This document shows, piece by piece, positions 48,078 through 55,995 of a stretch of 64,000 nt of DNA; the first letter of the stretch is position 1, and the number at the start of each line of letters is the position of its first letter. Below the pieces are notes generated by a model. It had not been told where the DNA came from and ran no database searches. It saw nothing but the letters and a program-made list of their open reading frames with translations. The stretch spans positions 1 through 64,000 of the forward strand of contig JANMVX010000175.1 in the NCBI GenBank assembly GCA_031393505.1. The letters run 5' to 3'. The position numbers and the translations under genes are program-made. The stretch comes from JANYHF01 sp031393505. Lineage in GTDB: Bacteria > Pseudomonadota > Alphaproteobacteria > Rhizobiales > Hyphomicrobiaceae.

Positions 48078-50339
48078 TCACTTCAGCAGCAGACGGTCAA
48101 CCTCCTCCATCAGTGGATCGTTGAACCCGGCTTTTCGCAACAGTTCGAAATCGCCGCGAGCCAATTCCGCCCATTTGGCCCCCTTGGAATCGCCGATGCG
48201 GTTATGCGCAAGATACAACGTCCGCGCAGCATCAGTCTGTCCGGCTAACATCAGGACATCGGCGCGATTGATCTCGATCCAGCCCGTCTCTGGAGCCAAG
48301 CTGTGCGCATGCTCGGCGGCGGACACCGCACGGTCGAATTTTCGGTCGAACATGGCGTACCAAGCTAGATTGCCAAGCGCCTCGGCGCGGGTCGCGGGTT
48401 TGACCGGGTGCGCCTCTGTGATCGCGTCAAGCTGACCGAGCAGAGTTTCGTGCAGTCGGTAGGCCGCATCCCGTTGGCCCAGGGCGACCTGCGCATCGGC
48501 CGACTTTCTAACCGTGGCGACCAGTTTTGCATCCATATCCGAGCCGCGCTCGGGCGATTGCACCAATGCCAAGGCGATATCGGTCGCCGCCTGCAAGCGC
48601 GTCAGAGCTTCCGCCTGCCGCCCGCTGGCCTGATCCTCATCGCCCAGTGTGATCAGTGCGGAAAACGCCGCCCGTTTCCATTCCGCCCGCTCGCCGGCGT
48701 TACCCAGATGAAGCGCCAGTGCGGCCTCGGCAAGTTTGCGGGCTTCGGATGTCATGTCAGCTGCTGTTGGCCCTCCAGCCGCTGCGGCGTCGCGCAGGGC
48801 TGCGGCCAATCGGAGCTGGCCTTGCGCCACCTCCAGCCGCCACTCATCGCGCGTATCGGTGACCGCAAGCGCCAATGCGATGGCCAGATAGTCACGGTAA
48901 TACTTGATCGCAGCGGGCAGCTTATTCTGGTCACGCTCGAAGTCGCCCAGTGTCACATACGTCACGCTCAAGTTGCGTTGCAGATCGGACCGGCCAGGAT
49001 TATCGCTCGCCACCGGCTTTATTAAATCGAGGCTAAACTCAAGTTCGTCACGGGACGTTGCAGCGTCCCCGCGCTTCATGGCAAGTTCTGCTAGGCGTTC
49101 GTGGGCGAAGGCCAGGTTGCGCAATGTGTCCGGGGTCTTGGCCATTGCCAGCGACACCCTGATCTTCAGGTTCTGGTCGAGCAACACCTTGGACTTGGCG
49201 AACTCCGCTTCACCGGCGTTTGACGCATCTGCGACCATGGCGCCGAGCTTTTCGGAGCACAGAGCCACCGTGTCCTGCCACTCAGGCATGTCCGATTGTT
49301 CCCGATCCAGCCCGCTGGCAAGGTCATGGCAGGTCTGGAAGGCCGTGAACGCTGCATCGGTGCGCCGGTCCTCCTTTAGCGCCTCGCCCAAGCGGTCATA
49401 GGCATTGGCGAGATCGGCGCGAAATTGGCGATTTTCCGGTTCCTGCTGCAGCAGACCTTTGAAACTGTCGACGGCTTGCTGCGCCAGCTCGGCGGCTTTT
49501 GTTGCCTGCCCCTGCTCGCGCCGCACCGTTGCGATTTCCAGCAACGCCACGGCGCCGGTACGCACCACCTCCGGCGTCGGCGTGCTGATTTCCGATAGGG
49601 AACGGGTCAGCAATTCAGCCTGATCCAGCACGGCCAGCGTGACGTCCTGGGGAACGTTCAGGCGCTGCTTCATACTGCCTTCGATCTTGAACACCAGGTT
49701 GTTGGCCGCCACGGTCGCCAGCTCCACAGTCCGCGCCGCCCGGCCCCGCTGCACCTCGGCGATCCAACCCAGCAGCCCCGCCACGACGGCAATCGCCGCG
49801 AACACTACCGCCGCCGTGCCCATGGCCCGCACCCGCAAAGTTTCCTGCTTGGTGTGCTTGAAGCCCCGGATCAACTCGCTGAGGGCATGGCCCGAAGGTG
49901 GCCCATCCAGCTGATCAATCGGCTCCTCCAGCCGTAGCCAGTGGCTCTCCAGCGCCTCTTTGGCGAGCAGCGCGTCGGGCGGGGCCGCCTCGACCGAGCG
50001 ATTGACGTTGATGATGACGGGCGTATGGCCTTGCGCCAGAGCCGCATCGACCTCGCGCTTGACCCATTCCGATTTCAGCGCCCGGGGCCGGGCGACCACC
50101 ACAAGCGTCTTGCTTTTTCGCACCTGCCGGCGGGTCTCGCGCCGCAGGTCCAGCCCCGGCACATAGTCCGATTGGTCTAGAAAAACGCTGAAGCCGGCCT
50201 TCTGCAGGCTCTGACACAGTTGCCTGGGGTAGTTCGTCCCGTCGCCATGGGAGTAGGACAGGAAGAAGTCATAACCGAACAAATAGTCGGCCAGGCGCTG
50301 CAACAGGCCTGGTGGGCGCGGCGGCTTGGCATCCGACAT
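48078..50339 (-). CDS. TIR-domain membrane protein with TPR-like repeats
   Basis: From ATG 50339, behind GGGAGGGAACT, the protein has 753 residues. Residues about 20-155 are a TIR domain: YDFFLSYSHGDGTNYPRQL, AGFSVFLDQSDYVPGLDLRRE, KTLVVVARPRALKSEWVKREVDAAL. Glu96 in WVKRE sits where bacterial TIR NADases have their catalytic Glu. One membrane segment follows (AAVVFAAIAVVAGLLGWIAEV, about 176-196). The rest (about 200-753) is helical and TPR-like (AKAAELAQQAVDSFKGLLQQEPENRQFRADLANAYDRLGEAL, ...), probably periplasmic. The longer frame to 50927 is antisense to divL. The role could be signalling or defence; nothing in the neighbours decides it. Confidence 0.85.
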   Translation of the reverse strand: MSDAKPPRPPGLLQRLADYLFGYDFFLSYSHGDGTNYPRQLCQSLQKAGFSVFLDQSDYVPGLDLRRETRRQVRKSKTLVVVARPRALKSEWVKREVDAALAQGHTPVIINVNRSVEAAPPDALLAKEALESHWLRLEEPIDQLDGPPSGHALSELIRGFKHTKQETLRVRAMGTAAVVFAAIAVVAGLLGWIAEVQRGRAARTVELATVAANNLVFKIEGSMKQRLNVPQDVTLAVLDQAELLTRSLSEISTPTPEVVRTGAVALLEIATVRREQGQATKAAELAQQAVDSFKGLLQQEPENRQFRADLANAYDRLGEALKEDRRTDAAFTAFQTCHDLASGLDREQSDMPEWQDTVALCSEKLGAMVADASNAGEAEFAKSKVLLDQNLKIRVSLAMAKTPDTLRNLAFAHERLAELAMKRGDAATSRDELEFSLDLIKPVASDNPGRSDLQRNLSVTYVTLGDFERDQNKLPAAIKYYRDYLAIALALAVTDTRDEWRLEVAQGQLRLAAALRDAAAAGGPTAADMTSEARKLAEAALALHLGNAGERAEWKRAAFSALITLGDEDQASGRQAEALTRLQAATDIALALVQSPERGSDMDAKLVATVRKSADAQVALGQRDAAYRLHETLLGQLDAITEAHPVKPATRAEALGNLAWYAMFDRKFDRAVSAAEHAHSLAPETGWIEINRADVLMLAGQTDAARTLYLAHNRIGDSKGAKWAELARGDFELLRKAGFNDPLMEEVDRLLLK

Positions 50340-50557
50340 AGTTCCCTCCCGAGTGATCGGCCTGCGGATAAGTATAGTCCGCCAGGCTTGGCACCGTCTA
50401 TCAGCGGCAAACGAACGGCCGGAAACGCACACATCGAGCAGCCGGACCAGCCCCGGCAGCGACATCGCCCCGGCTGGCATCGCCGTCGCCACTCCCGCAT
50501 ACTGCCAACCTGATTCGTTGGTTCGCGTCGCCGCCCTGCAGCCAGCCCCGAGCCACC

Positions 50558-53041
50558 ATGCCCCTCGCCAGCCTCGCCACCCCCCTTGAGCCGCGCCAGG
50601 CCCGGCTGATGGCGCTTGCCTCAGCGGCATTGGCGGGCGGTCTTGGCTTTGTCTCGCTGCTGCAGAGCGAACCCGGCGCCGCCTCCATGGTGCCGACCGC
50701 GACCAACCTGTTGCTGCTGGCGGCCACCGCGGGGGGGGCGGCCCTGGCCACCACGCTCGCCTTGCGGTTTCGCGCTCAGCTGCGCGGCGGCGGGGCGGAA
50801 CTGTCAGCGCTGCGGGCGGAACACGCCGCCATGGCCCGGCGTCTGGAGATTGCCGAGACCGTCGGCAGCCCTGCCGCCGAGACGCTGGTTTATTGGGACG
50901 CCGCCCGCGAACCCCTGTTGCATTCATCGGGCATCGATCCGCGCCATGGCGTTCCGTCCAGCGCCACGGCCATCCTTGCCGCCGGCTGGCTCGACCCGGC
51001 CGCCGCGCAAGTGTTCCGCACCCACACCGACCGGCTGGTGCGCGACGGCAAACCCTTCGCTCTGACCGCGGCCACCACCGCCGGCGGCGCCATGCAGCTC
51101 TCCGGCGAGGTGCGGGGCGCCTACGCCATCCTGCGCATCGCCGACGTTTCGGCCGAACGCAAGGCGATGCGCGACATGGAAGAGCGCGGGGTGCGCGTCA
51201 CCCGCGACGCGGCCCTGACGCGCGCCCTTTACGAAGCCCTCCCCGTCCCCGTGTGGTTCCGCTCCGCCGACGGCAAGATCGATTGGGTGAACTCGGCCTA
51301 TGTGCGCGCCGTGGACGGATTTTCGCGCGAGGACGTGCGCGGCCGCCAAGTCGAACTGCTGGAAACCCGTCAGCGTGCGTCGGTTTCCGCCTCGCTCACG
51401 GCCGGCCGCATCCACCGCGAGCGCGTGCATGTGTTCGTGGGCGGAGAACGCCGGTCCTACGACCTGGTCGCCGTGCCGATGGACGGCGCCAGCGCGCTGA
51501 TCGCCAACGACGCCGCAGCGCTCGAAACCGCGCAAGGCGAACTCTCGCGCCAGATGGCCGCCTACGATCGCACGCTGGACCGCGTCGCCACGGCCGTCGC
51601 CAACTTCGGCCCGGACCAGCGCCTGGTCTATTGCAACGAAGCCTACCGCCAGCTTTGGAAGCTCGACCCCGAGTTCCTGAAATCCCGCCCCAAGGACGGC
51701 GAAGTGCTCGACCGCCTGCGCGAACGCCGCCAGCTCCCCGAGGAGGCCGACTACCGCAAATGGAAAGCGGCGCTGCTGGCGAGCTACACGTCCCAAACCG
51801 GTCAGGAAGCCTGGTGGTATCTCCCGAGCGGGCGCACGGTACACGTCACAATCGAGCAGCGCCCGGATGGCGGCGTTGCCTATCTCTATGATGACGTGAC
51901 GGAAAAACTCGCACTGGAACGCCGCTACCACACCGCCATGAACATTCAGCGCGGCACGCTGGACACCTTGCGCGAAGGTGTCGCGGTGTTCGCCACCGAC
52001 GGCAGATTGTCCTTGTTCAACCCATCGTTTGCGCGGCTGTGGAAGCTGAACCCGAACGACCTCGCGCGCGAGCCGCATGTCGACGAAGTGGTGCGCCGCT
52101 GCTCCGTGCTGCATACGGACGACGCCACCTGGGCCAACATCAAGCGCGCCGTGACCACGATCAGCGGCCAGCGCCAGCGCCTGCAGGGCCTGATGGAGCG
52201 CCCCGACCAGAGCGTCATCGCCTACGCCGGCCTGCCCCTGCCCGACGGCGCCATGCTGCTGACGTTCGTCGACACCACGGATACGACGCGTGCTGAGCGC
52301 ATGCTGCGCGAGAGGAATGACGCGCTTGTGCAGGCCGACCGCCTGAAGTCGCAGTTCATCTCGCTGGTGTCGTACGAACTGCGCTCGCCCTTGCAGAACA
52401 TCATCGGCTTCTCTGAATTTTTGGAGAACCCAAAGGTCGGACCGCTCAATCCCAAGCAGCGCGAGTACCTGCACGACATCCACGGCTCCTCGCGCACCCT
52501 GCTCTCGATCATCAACGACATCCTGGACCTGACCACCATCGACGCCGGCGCGCTGGAGCTGAAGCGCGCGCCGGTAAAGGTTGCGCATGTCGTCGCCAGC
52601 GCGGCGGCCGCCGTGGAAGAGCGCATGACACGCGAACGGATTACCTTGCGCGAAAACATCGATCCGTCAGCGTCTGAATTTTTGGCCGACGAACACCGCG
52701 TCAAACAGGTGCTCTATAACCTCTTGTCCAACGCCATCGGCTTCTCGAAAGAGGGGGACACCATCGTGCTGGATTGCCGCCGCGAGGGCGACACCATCTC
52801 CTTCAGCGTCACCGACCGCGGCATCGGCATCCCGCTGGAAGACCAGCCCAAGGTGTTCGAGCGGTTCGTTTCGCGCGCGCAAGGGTCGAGGCATCGCGGC
52901 GCGGGGCTGGGGTTGCCGATTGTAAAACACTTGGTCGAGCTGCACGGCGGCGCCGTCGCACTCAGGTCCGAGCCGGGCAAGGGCACGCGCGTTACGGTGC
53001 GGTTCCCGGTCGGCGCCAAGGGGCTGATGGCGGCGGAGTAG
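50558..53041 (+). CDS. divL: DivL-type PAS sensor (pseudo)kinase with Tyr at the phospho-acceptor site
   Basis: The 827-residue protein has two N-terminal membrane segments (about 17-35, 50-70), three PAS-like regions (about 220-320, 340-450, 465-575), a DHp helix and an HATPase_c domain (NLLSNAIGFSKEGDTI, DRGIGIP, GAGLGLPIVKHL). The DHp motif reads FISLVSYELRSPLQ: the His normally phosphorylated is Tyr606 (codon TAC 52373-52375). This substitution is the hallmark of Caulobacter DivL (Tyr550), which controls CckA and hence CtrA in the cell cycle. The linkage to ahcY and tsaE supports orthology. The ATP-binding motifs are intact. Confidence 0.9.
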   Translation: MPLASLATPLEPRQARLMALASAALAGGLGFVSLLQSEPGAASMVPTATNLLLLAATAGGAALATTLALRFRAQLRGGGAELSALRAEHAAMARRLEIAETVGSPAAETLVYWDAAREPLLHSSGIDPRHGVPSSATAILAAGWLDPAAAQVFRTHTDRLVRDGKPFALTAATTAGGAMQLSGEVRGAYAILRIADVSAERKAMRDMEERGVRVTRDAALTRALYEALPVPVWFRSADGKIDWVNSAYVRAVDGFSREDVRGRQVELLETRQRASVSASLTAGRIHRERVHVFVGGERRSYDLVAVPMDGASALIANDAAALETAQGELSRQMAAYDRTLDRVATAVANFGPDQRLVYCNEAYRQLWKLDPEFLKSRPKDGEVLDRLRERRQLPEEADYRKWKAALLASYTSQTGQEAWWYLPSGRTVHVTIEQRPDGGVAYLYDDVTEKLALERRYHTAMNIQRGTLDTLREGVAVFATDGRLSLFNPSFARLWKLNPNDLAREPHVDEVVRRCSVLHTDDATWANIKRAVTTISGQRQRLQGLMERPDQSVIAYAGLPLPDGAMLLTFVDTTDTTRAERMLRERNDALVQADRLKSQFISLVSYELRSPLQNIIGFSEFLENPKVGPLNPKQREYLHDIHGSSRTLLSIINDILDLTTIDAGALELKRAPVKVAHVVASAAAAVEERMTRERITLRENIDPSASEFLADEHRVKQVLYNLLSNAIGFSKEGDTIVLDCRREGDTISFSVTDRGIGIPLEDQPKVFERFVSRAQGSRHRGAGLGLPIVKHLVELHGGAVALRSEPGKGTRVTVRFPVGAKGLMAAE

Positions 53042-53053
53042 GGGCGAGTCGCC

Positions 53054-53209
53054 CCCTCATCCGGCCAAAGGCCACCTTCTCCCCGTGAAAAACGGGGAGA
53101 AGGAAAAGCGATCCCAGCCTCGCCGGCGAGGCCAAGGAACGTGTCCTTTCTTTCTCCCCATTTTTCATGGGGAGAAGGTGGCCTTTGGCCGGATGAGGGG
53201 AGGGCTTGC
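53054..53209. repeat. Inverted repeat flanking DUF559 copy A, 5' side
   Basis: The left arm CCCTCATCCGGCCAAAGG then CCACCTTCTCCCCG pairs with CTCCCC...GGGGAGAAGG then TGGCCTTTGGCCGGATGAGG (to 53199); GCTTGC follows at 53204-53209. Each arm also holds its own short hairpin (CTTCTCCCCG...CGGGGAGAAG). It begins 13 bp after the divL stop. Confidence 0.88.
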
Positions 53210-53265
53210 ACCGGCGTTCAGTGCAGGGCACGGTCGGGTCAGCAGATGCAGTCTCAGGCCCGACG

Positions 53266-53631
53266 ATGCGCCCAGACAACTCTCAAACGCTCGCCCGCGC
53301 CCGCAGCCTGCGCGCCAATGCAACGCGCGCGGAGGATCTGCTCTGGGCGCGCCTGCGCGACCGCCGGCTGGACGATCTGAAGTTCACGCAGCAAACGCCG
53401 GTCGGCCCATGGGTGCCAGACTTCGTCTGCCGTCAGCATAAAGTCATCGTCGAAATCGATGGCGCGACCCACGGTACGCCTGAGGAAATTGCTCGCGATC
53501 TGGCCCGGACGTCGGATCTTGTGGCGCGCGGATATCGGATCTATCGCGTCGACAATCGCGACGTGTATCGAAATTTGGTTGGGGTGTTGGACGGCATCCT
53601 CGATTGCATACGGAACCGGGGCGACACTTGA
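53266..53631 (+). CDS. DUF559 (Vsr-like) endonuclease-fold protein, copy A
   Basis: The 121-residue protein from ATG 53266 (MRPDNSQTLARARSLRANAT) has the DUF559 order: RAEDLLWARLRDRRLDDLKF (about 21-40), PWVPDFVCRQHKVIVEIDGATH (about 48-69; the D and E-x-D are the PD-(D/E)xK-like active-site residues), ARTSDLVARGYRIYRVDNRDV and the C-terminal VLDGILDCI. The fold is that of very-short-patch-repair nucleases; no activity has been assigned to the family. About 99 of 121 residues equal copy B at 62681 by hand alignment. It is enclosed by inverted repeats, 56 bp upstream and 5 bp downstream. Confidence 0.88.
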   Translation: MRPDNSQTLARARSLRANATRAEDLLWARLRDRRLDDLKFTQQTPVGPWVPDFVCRQHKVIVEIDGATHGTPEEIARDLARTSDLVARGYRIYRVDNRDVYRNLVGVLDGILDCIRNRGDT

Positions 53632-53636
53632 CGACG

Positions 53637-53808
53637 GAGCAAGTGGCCCCCTCATCCGGCCAAAGGCCACCTTCTCCCCATAAGAATGGGGGAGAAGGAA
53701 AATAAACCGTTCCTTGACCTTGCCAGAAAGGCCGCACTCGCTATTTCCTTCGCCCCGTACTTACGGGGAGAAGGTGGCCTTTGGCCGGATGAGGGGGCCG
53801 CTTGCTCC
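53637..53808. repeat. Inverted repeat flanking DUF559 copy A, 3' side
   Basis: The outer ends are GAGCAAG (53637-53643) and CTTGCTC (53801-53807). Next come CCCTCATCCGGCCAAAGG (from about 53649) and its complement (to 53796), with hairpins CTTCTCCCCATAAGAATGGG and CCCCGTACTTACGGGG inside. It starts five bases after the stop of DUF559 copy A and is the same family as 53054, 62542 and 63103. Confidence 0.88.
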
Positions 53809-53891
53809 GCGCCATCGACTGGCGCATCGTCAGCCGAACACTGGCAAGCTCGTGCCACCCCACCACCAGTCACAAAACAGGCAGCTGACAC

Positions 53892-55892
53892 ATGACACGC
53901 ACCAGATGGGGCATCATCGGACCCGGAGCCATCGCGCACAACTTTGCCGACGGCCTGGCCGAATCCAAATCCGGCGTGCTCGCCGCAATCGCCAGCCGCG
54001 ACGATGCCCGGCGGAAAGACTTCGGCGACCACTACAAACTTCCTGCCGCCAAGTGTTACTCCGACTACGCCGCACTCGCGGCCGATCCCGACATCGACGC
54101 CGTCTACATTTCCACGCCCCATCCCTGGCATGCGGAACTCTCCATCATGGCCATGCGCGCCGGAAAAGCCGTCGTGTGCGAAAAACCGGCCGGCATGAAC
54201 GCGGCCGAAGTCGTCGCCATGATCGAGGTCGCGACTCAGCAAAAGGTCTTCTTCATGGAAGCCTTCATGTACCGCTGCCATCCGCAGATCGCGCGCCTGC
54301 TGGCGATCATCGCTTCCGGGGAAATCGGGCGCGTGCAGCATATCCAGACCCGTTTTGGCTTTGCCGCAACGCACGACCCGAAATCGCGGCTGTTCGATCC
54401 CGCGCTTGGCGGGGGCGGGATTCTCGATGTCGGCGGCTATCCGGTGTCTTTGGCGCGGCTGGTGGCGGGAGCGGCCATCGGGAAACCGTTCGATGATCCG
54501 GTCACGGTCAAGGGATCGGGCATCCTGGGCACGACCGGGGTCGATGAGGTCGCCTACGGACTGTTGGGATTTTCCAGCGGCGTGACGGCGGAAATCGCCT
54601 GCGCGACCACCCGGGCCATGGACAATTCCGCGACCATCATAGGCGAAAAAGGCCGCATCGAGCTGGCCGACCCTTGGGTGCCGGGACGCAATGCCGGACC
54701 TTCGGATACGACCATCACGGTGACCATCAGCGACAAGCAGCGCGTCGAGCAACTGCGCCACCCGGAACATCTGTTTACGTTCGAGGCGGAGCTGGCCAGC
54801 CGCGCCATCGCGGACGGAAAGCTCGAAGCCGACGCCCCCGCCATGAGCCACGCCGACAGCATTGGCAGCAACCGCACGCAGGATCGCTGGCGGCAGGAGC
54901 TGGGCTATGTGACCTTTGCCGAAACACCCAAGACCAATCGGCGTCTGGCCGGTGTGTTGCCTAATGGGCTGCCGAAAATTCCGCAGCAGCGCATCGACGG
55001 TGTTGCGCAGCCCGTTTCCAAACTGATCCTCGGTTGCGACAACCAGAACGACATCGGCGGCGGCGCAATCGTCTGGGACGCTTGGATGGAAGCGGGCGGC
55101 AACGCCTTCGATACCGGGTTCGTCTATGGCGGCGGACAGCACGAAAAGGTGCTCGGACAATGGATATCTTCTCGCGGCATCGCCAAGGACGTGGTGGTCA
55201 TCGCGAAAGGCGGGCACACGCCTTATTGCACGCCGCGCGCCATCGGGGCGCAGCTCGAGATGTCGCTCGACCGCCTCGGCCTCGATCACGCTCCCATTTA
55301 CATCATGCATCGCGACAACCCAGACGTGCCGGTGGGTGAATTCGTCGACGCGCTTAACCGTCTGCATAAAGACGGAAAAATCGGCGTGTTCGGCGGTTCG
55401 AACTGGTCGGTGTCGCGATTCCGTGAGGCGGCTGATTATGCAGCGAAGCAAAAGCTGAAACCGCTGACGATCCTCAACAACAACCTCTCGCTCGCCGTGA
55501 TGGAAAAGCCGGTCTGGGCCGGTTGCATTACGTCGAACACGCCGGAAACGTTAAAAGCCTTGCGGGACGGCGACATTGCGCATTTCAGCTGGTCGTCGCA
55601 GGCGCGCGGCTATTTCCTGCCCGAGGCCCTGCGCAATCGGCTGCCGGCCGACACCGCGCCGGAGACCTGCTTCGGCAGCCAAGCCAACGCCGGGCGCCGC
55701 AACCGTGCGGAAACACTCGCGAAAAAATATGGCGTATCGCCCCACAATATCGCCACCGCCTGGGTGCTGGCGCAGAGTTTCCCGTCGTTCGCCCTGGTCG
55801 GGTCGCGCACGGCCGGCGAGATCGCCTCGACGTTGCCTGGGCTGGGTGTGGCGCTGACCGCGCAGGAGGCGTTGTGGCTGAACCTGGAATAG
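53892..55892 (+). CDS. Fusion of Gfo/Idh/MocA oxidoreductase with aldo/keto reductase
   Basis: The 666-residue protein has two complete oxidoreductases in one frame. Residues 1-about 335 are Gfo/Idh/MocA: TRWGIIGPGAIAHNFADGLA, YISTPHPWHAELSIMAM, VVCEKPAGMNAAEV (with the EKP motif) and GGGGILDVGGYPVSLARL. Residues about 345-666 are an aldo/keto reductase: NAFDTGFVYGGGQHEKVLGQWI (Asp and Tyr of the tetrad), VVVIAKGGHTPY (Lys), APIYIMHRDNPDVPVGEFVDAL (His) and FGGSNWSVSRFREA. Both act on sugars or similar carbonyls with NAD(P), so they may do consecutive steps. Its neighbours give no pathway; a DUF559/repeat unit precedes it. Confidence 0.9.
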   Translation: MTRTRWGIIGPGAIAHNFADGLAESKSGVLAAIASRDDARRKDFGDHYKLPAAKCYSDYAALAADPDIDAVYISTPHPWHAELSIMAMRAGKAVVCEKPAGMNAAEVVAMIEVATQQKVFFMEAFMYRCHPQIARLLAIIASGEIGRVQHIQTRFGFAATHDPKSRLFDPALGGGGILDVGGYPVSLARLVAGAAIGKPFDDPVTVKGSGILGTTGVDEVAYGLLGFSSGVTAEIACATTRAMDNSATIIGEKGRIELADPWVPGRNAGPSDTTITVTISDKQRVEQLRHPEHLFTFEAELASRAIADGKLEADAPAMSHADSIGSNRTQDRWRQELGYVTFAETPKTNRRLAGVLPNGLPKIPQQRIDGVAQPVSKLILGCDNQNDIGGGAIVWDAWMEAGGNAFDTGFVYGGGQHEKVLGQWISSRGIAKDVVVIAKGGHTPYCTPRAIGAQLEMSLDRLGLDHAPIYIMHRDNPDVPVGEFVDALNRLHKDGKIGVFGGSNWSVSRFREAADYAAKQKLKPLTILNNNLSLAVMEKPVWAGCITSNTPETLKALRDGDIAHFSWSSQARGYFLPEALRNRLPADTAPETCFGSQANAGRRNRAETLAKKYGVSPHNIATAWVLAQSFPSFALVGSRTAGEIASTLPGLGVALTAQEALWLNLE

Positions 55893-55897
55893 CCGGT

Positions 55898-55993
55898 GGA
55901 ATAAACGGGGACAGTTTACTTATATCGCGCCGAGAGATCGCCGGTGTTCGAACGTCGGTGACGTGATATAACTAAACTGTCCCCGTTTATTCC
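55898..55993. repeat. GGGGACAGTTTA-type REP palindrome
   Basis: The arms GGAATAAACGGGGACAGTTT (from 55898) and AAACTGTCCCCGTTTATTCC (to 55993) match exactly; the middle is about 56 bp with a further pairing TTATATC/GATATAA. It fills the gap between the convergent fusion gene and the TadG-like gene and ends two bases before the latter's stop. The ends GGGGACAG resemble a common RAYT-linked REP type; no matching RAYT is in the window. Confidence 0.85.
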
Positions 55994-55995
55994 CC

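Noticed and set aside
50340..50927. N-terminal extension of the TIR protein
   Set aside because: Arg/Pro/Ala-rich sequence antisense to divL; ATG 50339 has a good ribosome-binding site and opens the TIR domain.
50924..52588. 554-codon open frame on the minus strand
   Set aside because: Antisense to divL, whose kinase motifs are clear on the plus strand.
53652..55451. 599-codon open frame on the minus strand
   Set aside because: Antisense to the Gfo/Idh-AKR fusion and running into repeats; no recognisable domain.
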